Part shown: piece by piece, positions 10,296 through 21,021 of the stretch
Position numbering within the stretch: the first letter of the stretch is position 1
How the letters are laid out: the number at the start of each line of letters is the position of its first letter
Source of the DNA: Isoetes taiwanensis
Lineage: Eukaryota > Streptophyta > Lycopodiopsida > Isoetales > Isoetaceae
Assembly (NCBI GenBank): GCA_021234155.1
Contig: JAJEKV010000022.1
Coordinates: 8,341,961 to 8,405,960, forward strand
Reading direction: 5' to 3'
DNA: 64,000 nt
The notes under the pieces: generated by a model
Seen by the model: only the letters and a program-made list of their open reading frames with translations
Told to the model about the DNA's origin: nothing
The model's database searches: none
Made by a program: the position numbers and the translations under genes

Positions 10296-12384
10296 TGTTT
10301 AGAGGTACACTTCTGTGGTATGTCTTTACTATTTCCATAGATATACTAATAGCTTTTGTTGCATTTGTGTTAATTAACTATGTTGTTGCTGATATAACAT
10401 TGTATTGGGTAGGGGGGAAAGTACTGGAAAAATATGGCCTGTTTGCAAGCTCACTCCTTATGTTGCTAATTGGACGATCAAAGTACGAGTGATGTCAAAA
10501 AGCATTGTAAGAGCATTTGATAGTCGTCGCGGTCGAGGGAAAGTTTTCAACGTTGATCTGTCAGATGGTGATGTAAGGTTCTTAAACATTACTTGAAATG
10601 TGAAGTAGAATCATGAGCACTGTCTTCATATTTGCAGGGAGACGAAATCCAAGCAACTATGTTTGACATGGCAGTAGACAAATTCTATGGAACACTAGAA
10701 GTTGGCAAAGTAAGCTCAGTGTTGTTACTTTCTATTGCATCTTAGAGTGTCATGTTGTGATGTTTGGGTTTTCTTGATCTATTATAGGTTTACTACATAT
10801 CTAAGGGAACAGTTCGACGTGCAAACAAGAAATTTTCAACGTTAAAGCATGATTACCAGATAATCCTTGATGTGGAATCAAGAGTGGAAGGGTCAAGAGA
10901 CGATGGTCTTCACACAGAATTTGGTGTGCAGTCAAATTTTGTGCGAATAGATAGGCTGCAACCATATGTGGAGAACAGACTGTTGCTTGGCAAGCATTTT
11001 GAACCATTCTTGTGATGTCTGTAAGCTGCTAAGTATAGTCAGTACTAACATTTGTATGTGTGACAGACGTCATTGGTATTGTTTGTGATGTGTCGAGTGC
11101 TATAAATATCAAGAGGAAGCGTGACAATGAGGATGTGCTAAAACGAGAACTCACATTGCTGGATGAAAGGTATGCAGTGTGTTAAATCACTCAGTGGTCC
11201 GTTGACATTGCTGTGGATTAACAAAAAATGAATATTTGTAGTGAACAAACTGTGAAGGTAAGCCTGTGGGGTTGTTTGGCAACAAAAGACGCAGAAACGT
11301 TGATGCAGACGGTGCATGATGGCCCTGTAGTGACAATCACAAAACTGCGTGCCAGTAGTTTTGAAGGTTTGCGTAATTGACAGATTGATTGTGGAGGCCT
11401 AAGTCTGTTGACTCTTGTGCTGTATATATGACAGGGGTATCTCTATCAACAACCTCTAAGAGCATAATGAATATAAACCCAGAGATGGAAGCTGCACGTA
11501 ATCTGCGATTATGGTAGTTCCTGACTTCGTTTAACTCATAATATTTGGATACTTATATATTGGCATGATTTGTTTTGTTATCAAAGGTATCAGTCGCGGG
11601 AAAAACAACAAAAATATGTATCTACAGGTCTGCTATCCAACCATGTGCTTTTATCAGAAATAAATCCATCAGCTATTCAGGATGGCGAGGTATATTGTTG
11701 CCTATGGTCGCCTCTTACTAATATTTGGGAAGTTTTTTTGGTTCTGATTTTTGGTTTTGGCTCTTCAGAGTGCGTACTTCAACGTGAAAGCAACTGTCAG
11801 TTTTATCGATCCGAAGCAAGCTATGTGGTACGATGGGTGTATATCATGTAAAAAAAAGCCAATTGATCGCAACTCAAAGTTGTGGTGCGAAAAGTGCCAA
11901 CGGGAAACTGAAACTTGCAAAAGGTAAGATTGGAGTTATTTTTAAACTTAGATTTTTGCTCTGGTATCTAATAACAATGGCTTGCGTAGGTATGTTTTCC
12001 GGGCAATGATTGCAGATTCAACTGGAGAAGTTAATGTAACTATATTCAATGAGCAAGGTGAGGAGCTGCTTGGATGCACTGCCGAAGAATTATCTGGAAT
12101 CAGAAATAAGGCAAGAATATTTTAAAAGTCTCATGAAATTATTATATTTATGGAGACTGATGTTTACTTGTGCACAGGAGAAAGGGGAACAGATGTACCT
12201 CGATGTGTTGGAGAAAGCAACGTGGGTTACAAAGATATTCCGCATATGTGTGTCACAGTCAGAATACAATGGGTACAAAACAGTGAGGATGATTGTTCGA
12301 GAGATTACCTCCATTGATTGGGCATCCGAGAGTACGGCTCTATGTGAACGACTGCGAAAGATCTCAGAGAACGATTCTCGCTGA
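10295..12384 (+). CDS. RPA70-like protein of the Helitron, 11 exons, intact
   Basis: This is a homologue of the large subunit of replication protein A, which binds single-stranded DNA. In Helitrons it probably protects the displaced strand.
My exon model: 10295-10317, 10413-10572, 10638-10709, 10788-10989, 11067-11169, 11242-11366, 11435-11513, 11587-11689, 11769-11923, 11990-12110, 12178-12384. It gives 449 residues with every phase matching.
OB fold A contains NWTIKVRV and VYYISKGT. OB fold B starts DVIGIV and contains VSLWG. The C-terminal OB fold holds a C4 zinc ribbon (C313, C316, C329, C332) and ATWVTKIFRI. The RPA70 N-terminal protein-interaction domain is absent.
Two introns, starting at 10990 and 12111, need GC donors; the others are GT-AG. 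The ATG at 10295 overlaps the RepHel stop (TGATG) and is followed by a strong GTATGT donor. The first exon is the least certain; the next ATG, at 10492, would cut into OB fold A. Confidence 0.85.
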
Positions 12385-12508
12385 AAATACTATGTCAGTA
12401 AAGAGTTGATGTAAACAGTATATGCCTACTACTGCAGGATATGATATGTTGATTCCGTTTTTGTGCATGCTTCTGTTTTTGTCAACTTGGAAACTTTAAC
12501 AAATAGAT

Positions 12509-12514
12509 AAATAA
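12509..12514 (+). terminator. Polyadenylation signal AATAAA
   Basis: An AATAAA lies about 125 bp after the RPA-like stop codon on the same strand, at a distance suited to 3'-end formation of that transcript. The motif is short and the area is AT-rich, so support is modest. Confidence 0.4.
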
Positions 12515-12519
12515 AGAAC

Positions 12520-14480
12520 GATGAGGAGTCATATCTTTTATTGTGTATTGAGCAGGGCATATATCTGCAAATAATTTATAGTGTTTCCTAGCTGCAAAGA
12601 TATTGTATTATATATTGCAGTTTCACTCTGTTTTGTTCACAGCGGAAGTAAACCTTCTCATTGTGCAAATTATAGGCTATAATTAAATGGCAGATAGCTT
12701 GCACTGTTGTCTGAATATTGTGCGCTATTTGCAAGGCGTTGCTATATCTGATATATGGAACACTAGGATTATGCAGGGAATAAAGTAAAACTCTATGAAA
12801 CCATTGACGTTTGGACAATGAGTGAAACAGCAAAATGATAAAACAGTACGCTTCCACTTCTTGATGGGGCAATCTCTCAATTAAAGACAAAATGGATGGC
12901 ATGCTAAAAGAAAACTGTATGCAATGATATATGTGCACGGTGTGAAGTTTTGAGATTAGCATCACACTTGCTATTACACACTATAACTTGTGCTTGCAAC
13001 AGGCTGTAACTTATGCCTAGAACCACGAATTATGAATCAATTTTGTAGTGAATTTGTATTGTTCTATAAGCATTAACTATCAATGCATAGAGTTTCAAAA
13101 TTGCAACTATGAAACGTGGTATTGGTTGCCATTGGTTGGCATTACATATATCTTTTGATGTTCTATCTGGCGCTATTAACCAAAAGGTCTCTGCTAAGCA
13201 TTTCCATGGATAAGGTGAGATTAGGCAGATATATTGAAATGATAAGCAAGCGAAAGGTCTGTGCTAAGCATTTGCATGGATTTTGTTAAGTCTAATATTT
13301 GGAATGGCAGGAATGGCAGTATTCTGTTTGGGTTTTGCATCAGAAACAGTTGAATAGCTTCAAAGGGAAGGCTACGGTTCATTTAAATACCTAGTGGTTT
13401 AGCTTCAAGCAAAGATTCGATTGCATAGCCAGCTTATAAGAAGGTAAGCTTTTCTGAAATCACAATTTGTTTTACAGATTAACTATCTCTAGATTCTATC
13501 ACCGGAGTCTTCATAGTATTCAATCATTAATGAATGATTTTTCCTGAGGCTCTGTTGGAATGTCTTGATGGGCAAAGTATCTAGACAGATCGAGAATGAA
13601 AATTTAAACTACAGAGAATGTTCTAGTGCTGGAAATCAAAATGAAATGGATAAAAAACTTTGGGTCGGCCTGTACTGGCAGCGACCACATGCTATCTGTT
13701 TGGTGGTACAGAGGCCATGGGCAGGCCGTACTGGAATAGATTAGGTCGGTTTTGGCCGATTTTGGTTGCTTAAATCAGTTCTAAGCATTTCCAAGTTTTC
13801 AGATGCATGCCTCTGACCACAGCATGATAAGAAATTAGTTCCCTGTAGTATTTTCAGAAGTTTAATAGCAGAAGTATTGCTTTAAAATAGAAATAGAACA
13901 TATGTGCTATATCTATCTTCTTTGTATTATTTGTGCTGATCAAATCGATTAAATATTTTCCTTAAACAGGGAAAAGCAATAATACCATTTTGTTAAACCC
14001 TTTGGCCATTGGCGAATGAATATTCTTCTGCTTGGAGCCACTTTGTTCTTCTGATCTGGGCAACATCAGTTTTGGGCTAAACATTTTTTGCCCAAACGAC
14101 ACTCTAGCCGTGATACAAGCAGCACGATGAACAGGCAAATGGGGAAGCATTTCAATTTCCCCCTCAAATGAACAGGACCTCTTCTACAACTGAGCATCAT
14201 GCTCACAGTATCGGCATACGACAGATGCTTCCTACCGGACCTCCTGTAAGCAGCCATTCCCTCCCTCTAAAGTGCCCTGAAGTCTGCTCAATCCGGCGCA
14301 ATTTGGTAATGGCAGTTTTTGCTTCAAGATGGATGTGAACGCTTTTTCTTAACTTTTGTAGAACTTGGTGCATGGTTGATCAGAGCCTACATCAATAGCT
14401 GGTCTATCAGAAGTTGATTTGATAAGGACCCGAGAATTGGAAAAGGTTTGTTAGTTCTGTTAGAATGGAGAGCTTTAAGT
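12520..14480. other. No gene recognised between Helitron genes and cyclin relic
   Basis: This stretch should contain the 3' end of the RepHel element, but I found no convincing GC-rich hairpin followed by CTRR. Short frames on the minus strand (12588-12965, 13962-14257) have no recognisable features. Confidence 0.4.
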
Positions 14481-14499
14481 ATTATGCTACTCACAAGGA

Positions 14500-14870
14500 G
14501 CGCCAAGGCATCTAGAATGCCATTTCAATCACTGAAATTATCTGCGTACAAGAGTCATTCCAGTGCTCATGTCTTTTGTTACAAGACATCTTCATTTGCA
14601 CATGGTTTTTCTGATTTCCATGCATTCGATTCCTGTGAATGTGGAAATGAGCTGATATAATTTCAGGATGCAAATGCTAGAAGGAATAATCCATAAATGA
14701 ATTCTTTTCATAACCATCCAGTGAGTTTGTTCGCTATTGGTCTGAGGAGATGAAGACTGATTCAGTTAGAACTGAGCGGCATTGTCTAAACGAGATGGGT
14801 TTCATTCTTCATGTTGAGCATCCTCATAAGTTTATACTCAACTTATCAAGATATTTAATTCTGCACTGGA
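14500..14870 (+). pseudogene. Cyclin-L-like gene fragment
   Basis: From about 14715 the plus strand reads YWSEEMKTDSVRTERHCLNE and then GFILHVEHPHKFI to about 14850. This closely resembles the cyclin-L signature (RTERHLLKEMGF, HVEHPHKFISNYLATL). Cyclin-L partners CDK11-type kinases in RNA processing. A weaker match upstream near 14565-14610 (FCYKTSSFAHGF) resembles the preceding cyclin-box segment. Stops and lost frame surround both pieces, and the rest of the roughly 400-residue protein is not seen. It is a dead fragment with no visible promoter. The family call is from recall of the motif and is fairly firm for the second block. Confidence 0.68.
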
Positions 14871-14889
14871 ACATGCAGCGTAACTTATG

Positions 14890-16817
14890 CAGGAAGCTTG
14901 AAGCCTAGCAAATGACAGGTACCATTGGTTTTACTGGTTTTGTGATGTTGCATCTTGTGGCTAGTTTTTTCTTTCCACTACTTGCAGCTACTTTAGAAAA
15001 ATGTGGCAAACACTCATTATGTTTAGTATGGAATAGAGACTCTGTTGAAACATCTGGTTATTATTGTCCTTGATCAAGTTGCATGCAATCGTTGTATTAA
15101 AGTGCACAGATATTGCTTCACCCTGCTAATGCACTTTGTGTAATTTCATGCTGCACTTTCTTCTGATTCCATGCCTCTGCAGATCTAGACAAGCTAATTC
15201 AGATTGGATAATTGGCTTGTCGATCTATAAGATATGTATGTGGAGATACGGCCTACAAGCAAAGCCCAAAACATAGCACCCTTGAAGTGCATGAAGATGT
15301 GCAGTTTTCAAAAAATCCTTTGGAACATTTTGAGGATCACATAATTCGTTTTTCTTTCCAAATGATCCTTGGAAGGTTCAGCAGAATAGACGGATTTTAC
15401 CAGCATTGAGACAGAAAATTTGACATTTCTGCATTAAATATTCCCAGGTATTTACTAGCTCTTGTTAGCTTAAGAGGGAACCATGAAGTGCGCAGAATAA
15501 AGCTTCATATGTCTTACGGTTGACTGCAGCAGTTTTGGCACGCCCTACTATTAGTTATACCATCAATTAAGTCACTGGCTTGCAGACTTTGCATGTGTAT
15601 CCACAAGTGCACTTGATGCCATGGTATGAGATTCAAGTCTGTGGAAAACAGTGGAAAAAATGCTGGTTCTGAAGGTCTAGTATCTTAGATTGAACTCAAA
15701 GTGAGCATATGCTGCAATTAGCGCAGTGCATGGAACCAAGTTGTGCTCAGGGATAATATCAAATATATAGCACATAAATCTGTCAAGCTGCCATATTTTG
15801 CGTGCAGAATCTTTCTAGTGGAAAACCGTGGAAAAAATGCTGGTTGTGAAGGTCTATTATCTTAGATTGAATTCAAAGTGAGCATATGCTGCAATTAGCA
15901 CAATGCGTGGAACCAAGTTGGATATTATCAAATGTATAGCACAGAAATCCGTCAAGCTGCCATACTTTGTGTGGAGAATCTTTCTAGTTTATAGCATGTG
16001 CATGTACGAACCTATGTCTGATCTGTGAGAAACGACTTGGAATAGTATTATGGCAAGTGAAGCTTGCACAAATTATGTGATTGGTTTCAAATAGCATTTC
16101 TTTGAATTGCGCAAGGGAATCCTCTTTAGTGGAAGGTAGCAACTCCATGTGGTTATTTCAGTGCATGTGGTCCAAATGCATTGGTAGCGCATGTTTGCTT
16201 TGTCCTGAAAGTGACCTTTGAATCGTTTCAAGCAACAGTTGGCAAATGATCGTGTTCTTTATGATCAAAGAGCCTAAGACTGATCTGTACAGCAACATTT
16301 GCATAATGATCTTTCTATTTTTGTGGTCAAGGAACCTAAGATTGTCGTGTGCACAGCTACATATTTCTGTGCCATGCTGTCTGGAAAAATACCTCTGCAT
16401 GTGGACCTTTTTTTTTTTTTAATAATAACTCAAGCATTTTGTAGAAGAAATGGATTGTGCAAGGTTCAACCCTTTGCAATTTTCATGTCACTCCTGGAGT
16501 TTGATGATTTAGTTAATTTAGATAACAATATCACCAAATTAATACGAAAAAGGCTTTTATTAATATCTTTATGCCTCTATACTTGGATGCCTATTTATGA
16601 GTAGTTTTGAATAGAGTGACGATCAAAAACTTTATTGACATCCCCAACTAGACGAGTACGCATTTCAATAACATATTACCCTTAGAATATGCAATGCAAG
16701 GAGCTTCTGGAATCCCAACTAAATTCTTTTACTTTAACCAAATCATTGTGCATCTTTAATGTCCATTAGAATTGTAGGACCATCATAAATGTAGGACCAC
16801 CAAGAGAAGCTATTGAT
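14890..16817. other. No further gene recognised
   Basis: Apart from the tandem duplication at 15641-15990, and a weaker internal similarity between about 16225 and 16340, I see nothing that can be named. The frame at 15212-15409 is short and unrecognised. Confidence 0.4.
15641..15990. repeat. Diverged tandem duplication, unit about 175 bp
   Basis: The segment beginning GGAAAACAGTGGAAAAAATG at 15641 recurs at 15821 with substitutions and small deletions, and both copies end near AATCTTTCTAGT. Divergence is around a tenth of positions, so it is older than the RepHel internal duplication. Confidence 0.85.
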
Positions 16818-17041
16818 GCACCATCATAAATGTAAGACCACCAAGAGAAGTTGTATGCAGTTGTGTACTTGTCTGCAAGGTATATTCCTGATAGACAACT
16901 CCTTGATAAAGCAATTGATTTGATCGACGAAGCTGGAAATTGGGCGCCTCGAATAGATGCATTTAAATGGAGGAAAGAAACACGGATATCCATTCTCAAA
17001 GTCTCCTAACGAATATTGGCAGGAGATTCAAAATGTACAAG
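16818..17041 (+). pseudogene. ClpD/ERD1-like Clp ATPase fragment
   Basis: The reading starts with HHKCK near 16820, shifts frame, then gives AVVYLSARYIPDRQLLDKAI followed by DLIDEAGNWAPRIDAF. It shifts once more to SPNEYWQEIQNVQ, ending at a possible GT donor at 17042. These match the end of the first AAA domain and the linker of the chloroplast Clp chaperone ClpD (ERD1), which unfolds proteins for the Clp protease. The SPN(D/E)YWQEI block is typical of ClpD rather than ClpC. Two frameshifts within 220 bp and the loss of all other domains show a dead fragment. A partial duplication of the AGGACCACCAAGAGAAG phrase lies just upstream (16793-16850). Confidence 0.75.
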
Positions 17042-18670
17042 GTGAAATGCTCAAACGGGCCCAACATATCAATTTTTTGTATTCACCTTCAAATATCTAT
17101 ACAATTTTAGGATTCTAGCACATTATGTACATACGTGGATTGTGTCTTTTGGCTGCTGTGGTTAATTTGTCCTTGGATTGCATCGAAACAGCTTATGATC
17201 CTTTTTCTAGATTCTCTTGGTAGTATGCGAGTTTATCTAGTTATGGTGCAAGTTTCTCTTTAAAAAATAAGATTGTTGATTGTCGTAGGGGTCTATCCGC
17301 CTACGTTGACTCGTCAACAAAAGTCATTTTGAATCCAGAGCTCATGTCTATTGTTGTATTAATATTGATGTCTTCCTTTGCAATTTTTGCCTAATGGCTC
17401 AGCTCATGTCTATTGTATTAATTAGCGTTTTCCTTTGCAATTTTTACCTAATGCCTCGTATTAGGATGTTTATTGCCTTGCGTGTTACATTTCAAAGTAC
17501 AATCTCACAAATTGAATATTGACATTTGTGTTCGTAATTATCGGATGTTGGTTATGCTCTTACATGTTCGATAGACTTTTGGTTGGCGTGGATGTTAAAA
17601 ATAAATTCAATTCATAGACATATGGATACTGTACTTGTTGCTTCATTTGTGCTAATATGGCATGTGTATTTCACCGAGACTGTCTCCGAGACAGTGCCCA
17701 GATTGTAACGCTTTTCGTGGAGCCCAGCAAAGAATTTCGTTACCTTAGAACTGTTATAGTTATGACCACAGTTGATTGGGGCTAAGAGTGTATTAAGAGC
17801 ATGTCTAATGGGACCACCATCTTGAGATGAACACGACATGGTAGATGATGGGAGGATTGAATTGTTGGTATATGGAAGAGCTTGAGGTATCAAAAGCATA
17901 GTGGTGAAGGAAATTGGTTGAGGAGACCCAGTGGTAGAGTAGTGATAAAGCAAAGGATTAATGCATTGTCAAAATTGCAAGGCATGATATTTTGGGGCCC
18001 TACAACGCATGTCAATGTAGGTAGAGGATTTTATTCCCAGTCAATTCATAGACACATTTATAGTACAAAATGCAACTTTCAACTACAAATAGTGTATACC
18101 TATACAGAAATGTCATCATCCAGTGTTCCTGAGAAAGCCCAAACTAATTCACCCAGGACTCAAGGACAAGCTTTTGTTTGTATATTTGATACGACTTTTG
18201 AATTTGCCTCCAATAAAATCAGATACGCATCAATAATAAGAAAATAAATGAAGTTGATAAGCGGGGAACAAAATATTTATCAAAGAGTTTATTTATCAAT
18301 GAGGTGTGTGGATGCATGTAGACTGTTTACCAAATATCTATGCTCATTGTTTAGAGCAGATACAATTTAATTTTTCTAAGCCAAAGACACCCTACATGCT
18401 GAAAAAAGTGGGGACAAGAATGGATGCTCGTCAAATAAAGCTGTACCCAATAGGATTATAGACAAAGTTTGCTTCGTCATCGTAGAGTCATCAGATGAAA
18501 TCTAATTGCAAGTCTCCATTCTAATAAACAATGATGAGCTCCATTGAATGGCCATCAGGCAAACAGTTTAGCTTAAAACTTCATGATTTTGGACTGGATG
18601 CATGCTGCCATTCCTGCCATTCTTAATCTTGGAATTTATTCCCAGATTTCGTAAACCATAGTTTATAGAC
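17042..18670. other. No gene recognised
   Basis: Short frames (17612-17953 minus, 17882-18247 plus) have no recognisable domain. A short phrase, 'ctcatgtctattgt', is repeated at about 17341 and 17403. Nothing else stands out. Confidence 0.4.
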
Positions 18671-18675
18671 CCATT

Positions 18676-20610
18676 TATAGTACAAAAACTTGTATATATA
18701 CAATTATTGGATGTGTCCTATGGGGGGGTGAATCTTTGTAGAGATTCATCCCAGCCGTCCATTTTCTGAGGTGGCGCGACAATAGCCCTTGGATTTCATG
18801 GGGGGGCATGCATGGGGCATGCATGGGGCATGCACCCCATCTCTGGGCCATCGATCGGGCACGCGAAAAATCGTGGCCCTTGATTTCTTTTAGGGAGAGT
18901 GCAAGGAAGTTTCCTTCCATAGAATTAAAGGGGAAATTTAATCTTGGTTGTCAAAAATAGGCATTTAATTCTACCTAAATACATTAAATGCTAAGTTATG
19001 AGGTGACAAGATTTTAATTGCCTATATTAATAAATATTAATTCTTTTTGCCTATATTAATTTTAGAGAGAGTGCAAATGCTTTTTGGTGCAACCAATCTC
19101 AGCCATTGGATCAAAAGGGGGAGGTGAAATCTTGGCCATTAAGTATTTTATTTAAATGCAATTTTTTATTAAAGGAGGTGAGGTGGCACCCTTATTTAAT
19201 AAAAAAAGTAGTGATGTGCACCAACATTTATGAGTGGATTTCTAGGAAGCTTCCTTTCTATAATCATCTTCAAGGGCCCGTAACTTACAGTAGAGGGGTC
19301 GGATGAAGGTGGGACCCATGCCATTGGATTCCTCTCGTCGAGAACTTTTTAAAGAGTGGTGCCTTGGCATCATTCTGTCGTAGTAAGAGTCAATGTGATC
19401 GAATATTGAGAATCTTCATGGAATCTTACAGAATCTATTATAATTTAGGAGAATCTTCGAGAATCTTCATGGGATCTTAGAGAATCTAGAGGAATCTCAT
19501 TGGAATATTAGGGAATCTATGGGAATCACAAGTGAATCCTTGAGAATCTAAGGAATCCAAGGGAATCTTCATAAAATATTTTAGAACATAGGGGAATATT
19601 AATAGAATCTTGGAGAACCTAGGAACTCTTCGTAGAAACTAGAGAATATACATAGAATATTAGGAAAATCTAGAGGAATGTTGAGATAAGCTTCAAAATC
19701 TAAGTAGGAATCTGAGGAATCTTCATAGAAACTTGGAGAATCTATGGGAATCTTGATGGAATCTTGGAGAATCTAAGGGAATCTTGATGGAACCTTGGAG
19801 AATCTAAAGGAATCTTTGTAGAATCCAATGGAATCTAAGAGAATCTTGGGAGTCCATAGGAATCTTAAGAGAATCTCTAAGAACCTTCATAAAATCTTTG
19901 ACAATTTAAGGGAATCTTGACGGAATCTTGGAGAATCTAAAGGAATCTATATAGGATCTTAAATAATCTAAGAGAATTGACATAGAATATTTAGGAATCT
20001 AAGAGAATCTTGGGAGAATCTTTGAGGATCTAGGCCAATCTAAAGGAATCTCCATAAAATCTTTCTCGTAATTTAAGGGAATCTTGATGGAATCTTGGAG
20101 AACCTTGAGGAATCTACATGGAATCTATGGGAAGCTTGAAGAATCTTTGGAGATCCACGAGAATCTAAGTGGATCTTAATAAAATTTTGAGACTTCAGGA
20201 AGTCTTGATGGAATCTCAAGAATCTATTGTAATCTTTATAGAATCTAAGGGAATCTAGGGGTAACCTACATAGAACCTTGACAAACCTGGAGGAATCTTG
20301 GAATATTCTTTGGAAATCTAGAAGAATCTCAAGAGAATCTTAGGGAATCTATGGGAATCTTAAAAGAATATTTGAAAATCTAGGAGAATCTAAAGGAATG
20401 TCTATAGAATCATATAGAATCTCGAGGATTATCAAGGGATCTTGTGGAATATAAGGGAAAATTGATGGAATCTCAAAGAATTTAGGGGAATCTTTACATT
20501 ACTTTAGAGAATCCAAGAGTCTTTATAGAATCTTCGTTGGATGGCTCTACATTTGGCTTTTGGTCGAATTTGTACACCCCCTCATAGTACAACCACTTGT
20601 ATATATACAA
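18676..20610. mobile_element. Repeat element bounded by TAGTACAAA..ACTTGTATATA ends
   Basis: The same end sequence (TAGTACAAAAACTTGTATAT near 18677, TAGTACAACCACTTGTATAT near 20586) flanks a unit that can be read in order. First comes a 'gggggtgaa..tttgtagagatt' module, then a run of GGGGCATGCAT repeats (18795-18840). Next is a 'ggaggtgaggtggcaccc' module (19105-19320), a long GAATCT array, and a closing phrase 'ggtcgaatttgtacaccccctcatag'. The same order of modules is seen at 39880-43400. No protein is encoded, so it is non-autonomous. Its class is unclear to me. Because the ends are direct repeats rather than inverted, it may be a nested or compound structure. Confidence 0.5.
19385..20560. 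repeat. Degenerate GAATCT array
   Basis: About 1.2 kb consists almost wholly of the word GAATCT and variants (GAATATT, GAACCT) at spacings of roughly 10-14 bases, joined by purine-rich linkers such as AAGG and ATGG. The bias is strand-specific: purine-rich on plus. Related arrays lie at 40320-43340 (both orientations) and, as AGATTC, at 30950-31270. Confidence 0.9.
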
Positions 20611-20840
20611 TTATATTATGGGTCCTATGGGGGGGTGAAAGTTTGTAGAGATTATTCCTGACCGTCGATTTTTTGAGGTGGCACGACAATAGCCCTTGGA
20701 TTTGATGGGGGGGCATGCATGGGGCATGGATGGGGCATGCACCCCATCCCTGGGCCGTCGATCGGGCACGTGAGAAATCGTGGCCCTTGATTTTAGATTA
20801 AGGAAGGTGCAAGGAAATTGTTGGTAAAGATTGATCTCGG

Positions 20841-20863
20841 CCGTCCATCTCTGAGATGGACGG
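20841..20863. repeat. 11-bp stem hairpin CCGTCCATCTC
   Basis: CCGTCCATCTC at 20841-20851, one central base, then GAGATGGACGG at 20853-20863 form a nearly perfect palindrome. It is shared with 3570-3592. In copy B (near 60210) the symmetry is broken by several differences. Confidence 0.85.
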
Positions 20864-21021
20864 TCCAGACGGTGACACTTCAATCAACCCCAAGCAGCCC
20901 CCTTTATTTGGGGCTTTTGATGCGAGCCGTTAGATCTAGGGATTCAATTGGGGCATTTTATGTAGACCGTCCATCCTTGAAATTAGGGCATTTTCCTTCA
21001 ATAATTTATTTAGTGTAATTA

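Larger units (their letters stand above)
5766..12514 (+). mobile_element. Putative autonomous Helitron (minimum extent)
   Basis: Two genes typical of plant Helitrons lie head to tail: an intact Rep-helicase (5766-10295) and an RPA70-like single-strand DNA-binding protein (10295-12384) with a following AATAAA. Plant Helitrons are known to encode both, and both reading frames are open here, so the element may be functional. The limits given cover only the coding part. The true element must reach a TC end upstream and a hairpin plus CTRR end downstream, and I could not identify either with confidence. It lies in the opposite orientation to the non-autonomous Helitron at 49364-53339. Confidence 0.8.

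Noticed and set aside
19385-20560. GAATCT array as a CRISPR array
   Set aside because: Repeat word is only six bases, spacing is irregular, and the genome is eukaryotic.
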